In this document: positions 10,034-17,721 of the stretch, piece by piece | How the letters are laid out: the number at the start of each line of letters is the position of its first letter | Numbering within the stretch: position 1 is the first letter of the stretch | DNA from: Azolla pinnata | Lineage: Eukaryota; Streptophyta; Polypodiopsida; Salviniales; Salviniaceae | Assembly (NCBI GenBank): GCA_037176905.1 | Contig: JBBBWG010009535.1 | Location: forward strand, 1-22,786 | Direction of reading: 5' to 3' | DNA length: 22,786 nt | Notes under the pieces: model-generated | Told to the model about the DNA's origin: nothing | The model's input: the letters and a program-made list of their open reading frames with translations, nothing else | The model's database searches: none | Translations under genes and position numbers: made by a program

Positions 10034-10287
10034 GCGGTTGGGTCGTTGGTGGCTGTTGCGGCGGATGTGGTTTTGTTCTTGGTGGCCATGGAGACAGATG
10101 TATTCGGTGCTGTGGTAGCTCGTGTTGTGGCGGTGTGTGTTGTGGCGGTCTGTGTTGTGGCAGCAGTGGCGGTGGTTGCGGCGGCAGCGGCGTTAATGGT
10201 CTTAGTGGCCAGTTCGTTGGCGGCTGCAGCGGCTGTTGTTTGCTGATTGGTGGCGGCAGTTACTATGTCGGAAGGAAAGGTTGTTGA
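9976..10287 (+). other. Low-complexity frame: Gly/Cys-rich on plus, Pro-rich on minus
   Basis: On plus the frame is open for 103 codons between TGA 9973-9975 and TGA 10285-10287. It has no ATG. After a glycine run it reads CCGSSCCGGVCCGGLCCGSS, resembling cysteine-containing glycine-rich wall proteins. On minus the same bases (10259-9992) read as a proline-rich frame with PPQH(R/T/E) repeats and a run of about 13 prolines, ending at a strong donor, CCGG|GTAAGC. Upstream on minus, 10499-10266 is another Pro-rich open stretch in the same frame, separated by TAG TAA. Extensin-like stalks occur in some RLKs and this lies 5' of the kinase exons, which slightly favours minus. Neither strand can be proved coding. 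Confidence 0.35.
9993..10030 (+). repeat. GGC trinucleotide tract
   Basis: About 12 GGC units with a single GGA interruption near the left end. The tract encodes the glycine run on plus and the proline run on minus. Its G-rich strand may also form unusual structure. Confidence 0.9.
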
Positions 10288-10632
10288 TGTTGTCGGTGTA
10301 GTGAATTAGGCTGAGATGTCAGCCTATTATCTTGTAAGTATCTCATGTGTTTATGGGTGACTGAAGTGTTGTGTAGATATGGATGCGGTGGTGTGTGTTG
10401 AGATGTAAGATGGTAAGGTGTTATATTAGGAAGTGGGTTGGGGTGCGGTAATGTAGGTGTTAGTAGGATGTTGGTTGAAAGATTGAGGCTACCCCCCACC
10501 TTTCCTGAAAAAATACCAGGCTTGTATGGTTATCCAAAGTTGGTTGCTCCAACTTCAGTTAATGGTAGTTCCATTTTGTGCCTGTCTCTCTCTTCAACTC
10601 TCTCGTGTCTTTGGCCGCCACATCTGACTAGT

Positions 10633-10663
10633 TCAGATCTGAAGCCTCCTCCTTCAGATCTGA
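10633..10663. repeat. Perfect 12-bp hairpin
   Basis: TCAGATCTGAAG at 10633-10644 and its exact reverse complement at 10652-10663 enclose the 7-nt loop CCTCCTC. Each arm holds the palindrome CAGATCTG. No downstream T-run or coding context explains it. Confidence 0.85.
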
Positions 10664-10739
10664 TCTTCTCTCAGCATCAACCCACTTCTTGACACCTCCA
10701 CCATACTGCTTGAAGCCAGCACTTGTTCTGCCTGACGTC

Positions 10740-12840
10740 CTTCGTCTACAACACCAGGGTGACTGAAACGGGTGAAAAAGTAAAGATGTCTCAGAACTTG
10801 GGAAGGGACCGACCAGGACCGACGAGGGCGACTGCCTTTGCCAGAAGGCTCATAGCTCGCTCGTGTGATCTTGAATTTCTTTTTTTTTTTTAACTTGAAT
10901 GGAAGCCCTCGCAGTAAGCTATGCAATGGTACAAAAACGTTTGAATTTTGAAACCTAAAGCAACAGAAACGGCTGAAAAAGTAAAGATGTGTCAGAACTG
11001 GGGAAGCAACCGACCAGGGCGACTACCTTCGCCAGAAAGCTCATAGCTTCTTCATGTGATCTCGGATTTTCGAGTTTTTTAGCTTGGGTTTAGGGTTTAG
11101 GGTTTAGGGTTTAGGGTTTAGCCCTTGCAGTAAGCTATGCAATGGTAGAAAAAAATTTGGATTTTGAAACTCAGGGCAAGAGAAACGGCTGAAAAAGTAA
11201 AGATGTGTTAGAACTAGGGAAGGGATCGACTAGGGCGACTGCCTTCGCTAGAAAGCTCATAGCTCCCTCGCGTGATCTCGGATTTCCGAGTTTTTTAGCT
11301 TGAATCGAAGCCATCACAACAAGTTATGCAATGGTACAAGAAAGTTTGGATTTTGAAACTCATGGCGAGAGAAATGGATGAAAAAGTAAAGATGTGTTAG
11401 AATTGGGGAAGGATCGACCAGGGGGCCTGCCTTAGCCAAAACAGCACGTAACTCCCTAGTGTGATCTCGGATTTACAAGTTTTTTACTAGTCATTTCTCT
11501 TGCACTCAGTTTCAAATTTCAAATTTTTTTGTGCCATATGACAGCTTACTACGATGGCTTCGATTCAAGAGTTTGAACTCTAAAATCCAATATGATACGA
11601 GAGAGCTATGAGCTTCTTGGTGAAGACAGTCAGACGCCCTTCTCTATCCCTTCCTTATTTTTGACATGGCTTTACTTCTTAAGCCGTGTCTCTCGCCCTG
11701 AGTTTAGGGTTTCAAACTTTTTTGTGTTATATGATAGCTTATTACTATGGATTTATTTAAGTGTACTTTGAACTCTGAAATCCGATATCACACAAAGGAA
11801 CTATGGGCTTGTTAGTGAATATAGTCACCCTTGTCTGTAACTTTCTCATTTCTGACACAACCTTGCTTTTTAAGCCGTGTCTCTCACCTTGAGTTTCAAA
11901 ACTAAAACTTTTTTATGTCATATGATAGCTTACTATCATGGCTTTTATTTAAGTGTTTGAACTCTAAAATTTAATATCACACGAGGTAGTTATGAGCTTT
12001 TTGGTGAAGGTAGTCGCTCTTGTCTGTGCCTTAAGCATTTCTGACAAAACTTTACTTTTTTAGCGGTATCTGTCGCCTTGAGTTTCAAAATTTCAAGCTT
12101 TTTTGTACTATATGATAGCTGAATACGATGGCTTTGATTCAAGTGTTTGAACTTTTAAATATGATATCACACAAGGAAGTTATAAGTTTTTTTATGAAGG
12201 TAAGTTGCCTTTGTTTGTTCGTTCTCGTTTTTTACATATCTTTACTTCTTAAGCCTTGTCAGACTCCTCTGGATTTTGTAGTTCAAACACTTAAATGAAA
12301 GCTTATGAAGTAGGCAATAATATGGGGGGGGAAAGGTTTAAATTTCAAAACCTAGGGCGAGAGATATTAAGGAAAAAGTAAAGGTTTACGACAAATTAGA
12401 AAAAGACAGACAAGAGTGACTCCTTGCATCAAACTTGGAGTTTAAACACTTAAATGAAAGCTAAAACGGAGGCAATAGTATTGGGTTCAAATTTTGAAAT
12501 TTAGGGCAAGAAAATGTAAAGGTCTAATCAGGCCATACAGTACCTTAATTTCGAAATTTAAATCTAATAAGCCAATATCATATCTTAATTCGTTAGCTTT
12601 TATTTAGTTATTTTAACTTTAAAATCAGATATTATATGATGACGCTATAAGCTTTTTGATAAAAGGCCCTGACTCTTTTTGTTTGTTCCTTTCTCATTTC
12701 TGCTGCAACTTTAGTTTTTCTTTGATGTCTCTCACCTTGAATTTCGAAATTAAGATGTAATCAGCCCATATTGTAGCCTAGTTCTATAGGTTTGATCACC
12801 TTATTTCTAACTTTGAAATCCAATATCATATTAGGAAGCA
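10740..12840. repeat. About 190-bp repeat array in alternating orientation blocks
   Basis: Diverged units recur with the landmark GAAACGGCTGAAAAAGTAAA. Forward units start at 10765, 10966, 11182 and 11371 (spacing 201, 216, 189). From about 11488 the same unit appears reverse-complemented, with the landmark near 11681, 11872, 12061 and 12251 (spacing 191, 189, 190). About 12262-12525 is forward again, with shorter units, and about 12535-12838 is reversed again. Shared phrases are the AGCTCATAGCT(C) region, TTGAATCGAAGCCAT and GTTTGAACTCTAAAAT. There is no coding frame and no transposase. Near-constant spacing suggests a satellite; the orientation switches suggest inverted duplication events. 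Confidence 0.85.
11086..11120 (+). repeat. Interstitial telomeric repeat, five copies
   Basis: Five perfect GGGTTTA units (plant TTTAGGG telomere type) sit inside the second forward array unit, lengthening it relative to its neighbours. Isolated GTTTAGGGTTT phrases also occur at about 11700 and, reversed, at 14391-14406. Confidence 0.92.
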
Positions 12841-12941
12841 AATAGAGCGGGCCACAGAACGAAGGGCGCGGCAAAGCAAGGTAGGGCGGGCAGGCAGGCA
12901 AGCGGGGTGGAGTCCAGCACGGAGGAGAGAAGCAGTCACGA

Positions 12942-13303
12942 GGAAGAAAAGGTTGTGAGCTATGGCGAATGAAGGAGGAGCGGAGATACAAATAGAAGAA
13001 GGATTAAGGATAGACGTCAGAAGCTTTGCCTTCTTCTTCTCCCAAATCTTTGCAGGAAGGAAAAGGTTCCTAGCTATGGGGAACGAAGGAGGAGCGGAGA
13101 TACAGATAGAAGAAGAAAAGATAGAGATCAGAATCGTTTTCTTCTTCTTCTTCTTCGTCTTCTTCTTCTTCTTCAAAATCTGTGCACATCCGGAGCAGCG
13201 GCAGAGAAGCAGTGAAGTTGACCACGCAGAAATCAAGCTCTCCAGTAGGGAAGAAAACGTTCTGAGCTACGGCGAATGAAGAAGGAGGAGCGGAGATACA
13301 GAG
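12942..13303 (+). repeat. Triplicated purine-rich repeat with GAA/TTC hairpins
   Basis: The core GAGCTATGGCGAATGAAGGA, followed by GGAGCGGAGATACA, occurs three times: about 12942-12999, 13055-13113 and 13249-13303. The first two copies are followed by AGAAGAAG tracts that can pair with CTTCTTC tracts 30-40 nt downstream. Plus and minus open frames over it are low-complexity by-products. It lies between the satellite array and the glycosyltransferase gene. No function can be named. Confidence 0.8.
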
Positions 13304-13596
13304 AAACCTAATATTGGTCGTGCGCGCGCAGAAGAACATGATGCTAGCTAGCTGATTCAAGGGCTTACTGTAGCTTCAATTTACCGATAGTATAGCGGAC
13401 TAATTGCACGAAGTAGACGTTATACATTGAATCAGCTGACTAGACGTTTAAGCGCATGGGATGATCATCAGCAGAAATTGAGAATTAAATAGTTTTGGAC
13501 TAGAAGAAGAAGAAGAAGAAGAAGAAGAAGCGGAAAGCAGAGGAGCAATTCAATCAGCGGGTGGGTGAAAGGAGTAAAAGTTGTGATTAAATATTA
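13304..13596. other. Spacer holding the 3' flank of the glycosyltransferase gene
   Basis: It contains the GAA microsatellite at 13503-13530 and GCTAGCTAGC palindromic sequence near 13345. On minus it follows the TGA of the glycosyltransferase, so part is presumably its 3' untranslated region. No clear AATAAA signal was seen. Confidence 0.5.
13503..13530 (+). repeat. GAA microsatellite
   Basis: About nine perfect GAA units, probably within the 3' untranslated region or flank of the minus-strand glycosyltransferase. Confidence 0.9.
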
Positions 13597-15499
13597 TCAG
13601 GCAAAGGTTGCGTAGAGGTGTTGGTGCTGCATCCCGGCGATGGAGAGGAGCTGGTTGTCGGCAAAATGGAAAGCGCGTTGAAAGGCCGAAACACAAGCCT
13701 CTGCTGCTGCTGCAGCATCGGCGGCGACCGGGATTGGACGTCGATGATCACGACTAGATTGGCGGGGGCTTGTACCACTACTAGTAGTTCCACAGAGATC
13801 GCAGCCATGGAAGTCGACGATGAAGGGCCAATAGATTGCGTCCGCTTGCTGCTGCTGCTGCTTCATTAAGCTAATCTGTTCCACGATGTGATTCACCCTG
13901 TCATGGCTCTCCACCACGAAATCCCCACGCCCATCCAAATAGTAGCCATCCTCCACCAACACCTTCTCCTTATCCTCATCCGCAATGCCGCCCGCTAATA
14001 GCTCCGCTAGTAAATCCCTGTAATTTGGCTCTGATCTACCGCGCCGGATCATCTGCTGATCATCTGCGCGATGAATAATATGATCGCTGGACAGCTTGTC
14101 ATCTCTGACGCTCGCTAGCGCTTCCTTCCACTTTCTCAGAAACTTGCGTGACCATTCGGAATTCTTCACAAGAAAGATGACAGGATTGACGGCGAGCGAT
14201 CCGTGTAGGCCTCCTAATTCGGGACCGTGGCGCACTGAATCATGTTCCTGCGTAATCAATCGCACGTCGGACAATGCGAACATTCGATTAAATGCCGCAT
14301 GATCAGCTTGTTCGGGCAGGCAGCAGCAGACTCGGAATTTATAATTGAACCCAAAATAATTGCATCGCACTAGTACAGCACCTAAAACCTGAAACCCTAA
14401 ACCCTAATGGAATTAGAAGAAGGGTGATTAATTGCTAGAACTATACCTCATCAAATACGCGGTGGCCGCCGGCTGGTGGAAGAGAGGCCGAAGCGGGAAC
14501 GATGAAATGTTTGCCCCACACGCTGTAAGTATGAAAGGGAAATGCGAAGGAGAGGTTGGTGAACAAGGCCTCGGTGTCCATCCACATGAACCATGGCACG
14601 GAGCGATGCGAATCCATGAGGCGGAGGAGGATGGATGGAGCCGGAGAGTACGCCCAACCACGGCGGATATTGTGAGGATCATGAGGACGACGAACATGGG
14701 CATCATGATCATCATCCTCATCATCATGGGGCCAGCTTTCCAAGATGTATCGGACAGTGCAGCCATGGATGTTGCAGTAGTCCACCTTGTTCTTGTATGC
14801 CTTTGTGAGGAGGTGGGTACCGATAGGAGTGGAGCAAGCGAAAGGATCAGTGCTAGTCGATTGTGCGCCAGTGCCAGCTGCACCATCATGATCGACCGCG
14901 AGCTGCACTTGCAGGTGGGCCAATGGATCACCTGTAACGAGCACGAAGCTGCCGGAGCTGCCGGGCTGCTGCTGCTGCTGCTGCTCATCGTCATCCATCA
15001 TTTCCAGCGAATGCAGGAGCCTCCCGATCTCCACGACATCGTCGACGTTGGCACGGCGCCGATCGGGCCCAATTTTATTGCGATCAGGTTGCTCGCTAGT
15101 ACCGGCGCCGATTCTATGACTGTTGTGATTCTGAGCTGCAGCAGCAGCTCCAGCTGCTTGCGAATTATTCTCGCCATCAGCCTGCAAACTACGGTGCTGC
15201 TGCCGGATCGTTATATGGACATCAGTACCGGTGCTTGTGTAAGTAGTAGGTGAACCATGTTGCGAATTATGAGCTGCGCCATCGAGGATCAGAAATGCGA
15301 GGGCGAAGATTAAGAGCAGAGCAGCCGCAGCAGCGATCGCCGCCCGTCGTCGTCGACGTGCAGGCAAGCCTTTGTTGCAGATGGACGTCAGATCTGATCC
15401 CAGGTCCTGAGGAATGACGTTCATGATGTAGGCACGGAGGCCGATCGGGAATAGGCGAATATAATGCGATAGAATAGCCATCTTCTTCTTCGACTTCAT
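13597..15499 (-). CDS. GT34-type (GMA12/MNN10 family) Golgi glycosyltransferase
   Basis: Two exons, 15499-14447 and 14388-13597, split by a 58-nt phase-0 intron (GAG|GTATAG..TTTCAG|GTT), encode 614 aa. The family includes xyloglucan xylosyltransferases and galactomannan galactosyltransferases that use UDP-sugars in the Golgi lumen. N-terminus: Arg run (about 48-52), then a membrane anchor (about 53-73, AAIAAAAALLLIFALAFLIL), typical type II topology. A low-complexity stem follows with a Gln run. Catalytic part: NKVDYCNIHGCTVRYI; then WFMWMDTEALFTN, where Asp308-x-Glu310 stands in the metal-binding DxD position (family WxDSDALFTD); GSLAVNPVIFLVKNSEW (about 415-430, usual LNTGSFLxRNxxWS); ADDQQ (about 459-463, usual ADDQSA); VEDGYYLDG (about 496-504, usual ENSYYLHGYW). 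The protein is longer than the usual 450-500 aa because of the stem and an insertion at about 335-410. The frame is intact. DxE and the missing NTG make donor or metal use uncertain. The antisense open frame over it is a shadow. Confidence 0.82.
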
Positions 15500-15863
15500 T
15501 TTGCCGGCCGGCCGCGCCGCAGTTCCTATCGAATCAATGGCTTGATCACCAGCTCTTACTATCTATGTAATGATATTAGTCTGCAGCTTGAATTGCAGGA
15601 AGTAGAAGGCGCGTTCTATACTATTACTGACTCTGTAAACTAACTACTCGTACCCGATGCAGCAGATCAGCCGGCGGACCGCTAGCTACTTACTTACTAC
15701 TACACACACTCGCTGATCATTCTGAATTATTGAATGACTACAGCTCTCATGCAGCCGTGAGTTTCGATGTCATGAAACAAAGTGGAAAGAGCTGCTGCTG
15801 CACGTCACAACATCGTGGCCTCCGCCCTTCTTTTTCTTTCCTTTTAATCCCGCGGGCCCTCTG

Positions 15864-15870
15864 ATTTATA
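15864..15870 (-). promoter_or_regulatory. Possible TATA box of the glycosyltransferase gene
   Basis: On minus the sequence reads CCAATATAAATC, followed by a GGGCCCGCGGGA motif, about 365 nt upstream of the ATG. It fits a plant TATA box with a 5' leader of roughly 330 nt. It rests on motif and position only. Confidence 0.3.
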
Positions 15871-16474
15871 TTGGCTCAAAAATCTATGACATCGCGTTGC
15901 GGCCAAATCCAGACTGTGCCTCGGAATGTGTATCACCTCAGGATCCTCCTCCTCCTCATCGCACTCTCGAATGATGTAACACATGAAATGAGCTTCTTTC
16001 CATTCTTCTTTTAAGACAGACCGTCTGTCCGGGGGATGTTAATATAATTCATTCATACTATCCGGCTATAATCTAAAAAAGTAGAGAAACGCATACTATA
16101 TGCTAGCTGGAGTATGTATATAATAATGTAACGAATTTTTTGTCGATGGATTCTTGTGATGCCCAAGTATTAGCCTTTAACCGTTGGATTTCACGACTAC
16201 AGATCTTGGCACAAGGGTAAACGATGAAGTACATAGATCTAAGGATAGAAAAGCTAGAGATTTAAAAGTGTGACAATATGTGTGTGAGATCCGAAGAAGT
16301 GGGCGTTGATGAAGAATTAGGGTGAACAACAAATCTAGTCGCAATTTCTAGAAATCCAAAAAATCATTATTTTTGGGTTAAAATGATCAAACCGACAACA
16401 TTTCTCATCGAAACCTCTTGAATTATAAATTGGGAATGACCGTTCAATTAAGATTGTCGAAATTGTGTCTTCGA

Positions 16475-16742
16475 AATTTATTGAAATTACAATATAGGTT
16501 TAGATTGTTAAAAATTAAGTTTTAAGCAAAATGTTTGAAAGTGACCCAAAATCATCGAAGATATATTATCGCCTAAAAATTTTGCAAATTATAGATATGG
16601 TCAATTTATTGAAATTACAATATAGGTTTAGATTGTTAAAAATTAAGTTTTAAGCAAAATGTTTGAAAGTGATGGTTTCCACCCAAAATCATCGAAGATA
16701 TATATTATCACCTAAAAATTTTGCAAATTATAGATATGGTCG
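16475..16742. repeat. Tandem duplication, 128 and 140 bp
   Basis: The segment starting AATTTATTGAAATTACAATA (16475-16602) is repeated at 16603-16742, nearly identical apart from an inserted ATGGTTTCC-type stretch near 16674 and an extra TA. The close similarity points to a recent event. It is non-coding. Confidence 0.92.
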
Positions 16743-16984
16743 ATTGACATGAAAATCTTAAAAATGCAAAGTCTTTTGAACTTTTTATTACTTGTTTATA
16801 ATTTCTGTTTTGAGAGAAGTGAGATGCATGCATTGCCTCCAATGGCTTGAATAACCTATGATTACTGGGGAGTTATTGGGGTCATTTACCTCTTATAAGC
16901 AAAAGAGGTAGAAAAATAATAAGAAAATCAAAATTTTAACTTTTACTTCCAATTTTATATTCTACTTCTTTACGCACTTTGTAG

Positions 16985-17149
16985 GCGTCTTTAAAGTCCA
17001 CGGACCAAGCCGAATGCCCCATATGCTTGAAATATCACAAGGGAAGCTACTCTCGAAGCTTGGGGACAAATGTTATCCAAGATACATTTCATGACCAAAC
17101 TCATGACTGCTTAAACCGAGCAAAAGCATTGTGGGACGATATCCGATAA
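16985..17149 (+). pseudogene. Possible RING-finger exon relic
   Basis: After a plausible acceptor (TTTACGCACTTTGTAG) the frame reads STDQAECPICLKYHKGSYSR and ends TAA at 17147-17149. AECPICL with an aromatic and an SRS about 8-10 residues later resembles the start of a plant C3HC4 RING finger. The remaining zinc-binding Cys/His pairs do not follow, so at best this is a truncated relic. It may be chance. Confidence 0.25.
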
Positions 17150-17610
17150 CCTTGTCCCAGCCCGTTTTCATTTCCGTGGGTTGAGATTAGGTTAGCTACA
17201 TGGAAGCCAATGATGGAAATTGTAATTACAAGTCCCTGATGGCTTTGAGCAATGACAAAGTTCTTTGCACCCAACTCAAGCTACGGCCCTCCACTGCGCG
17301 AGCATCAATAATCGATGTTATGGTGACAAGAAGCAGTTTGGAAGAGGGATTTTCCGAATTCTAGAGCATCTCCACACATGGTCGAAGCGTGCTGGATGCA
17401 ATGGTCGGCGAATGTAGCGATCGACGATGCCGAAAGCAATCGATCGGGTCTCTGTGCATTTGGCTTCTTCTCATGCAAAAGAATTCTTTCTACTTGGAGG
17501 AGGAGGAAGGCAAGGGCAAAGCAAAACGCAGCAATTTGTTGTGTGTCGAGAAGAAGAAGAAGAAGAAAGGTGAGAAACTTGCCATATCCGTAGCCTAGCT
17601 TCATAACTAT

Positions 17611-17616
17611 TATAAG
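17611..17616 (+). promoter_or_regulatory. Possible TATA box of the PQ-loop gene
   Basis: TATAAG within ACTATTATAAGCGAG lies 111 nt before the ATG. It would place the transcript start near 17640, just before a GAACA-repeat leader. Confidence 0.4.
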
Positions 17617-17668
17617 CGAGCTCGTCGTTTCTTGCATCGCTCCGCTCTGCAGGAGCAGACCGACCGAC

Positions 17669-17699
17669 AGAACAGAACAGAACAGACAGAACGAACAGA
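17669..17699 (+). repeat. GAACA-repeat in the PQ-loop 5' leader
   Basis: Imperfect GAACA/GACAGA units (ACAGAACAGAACAGAACAGA then variants) lie directly before the start codon region, so they probably sit in the 5' untranslated region. Confidence 0.7.
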
Positions 17700-17721
17700 C
17701 GGAGCGACGAGCGAGGTAGCG

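Larger units (their letters stand above)
15871..17610. other. Intergenic spacer between divergent genes
   Basis: AT-rich spacer between the divergent glycosyltransferase (minus) and PQ-loop (plus) genes. It holds the 16475-16742 tandem duplication, the RING-like relic at 16985-17149 and a GAAGAA tract near 17550. Open frames at 17378-17598 are Arg/Lys-rich microsatellite translations. No transposon coding sequence was recognised. Confidence 0.6.

Noticed and set aside
10046..10246. Hydrophobic Val/Ala-rich plus frame as a membrane protein
   Set aside because: It is the third reading frame of the GGN/GTN repeat; hydrophobicity follows from GTG/GCG repeats, not from selection.
10740..12840. 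CRISPR array or tandem gene family
   Set aside because: Units are about 190 bp, diverged throughout, change orientation and have no spacers or open frame.
12826..13360. Several open frames with Lys, Glu or Phe runs
   Set aside because: They translate GAA/TTC microsatellites in the triplicated repeat and have no domain.
14432..15253. 273-codon plus-strand open frame
   Set aside because: It is antisense to exon 1 of the GT34 gene, which has recognisable motifs, a membrane anchor and a matched intron. The plus frame shows no family features.
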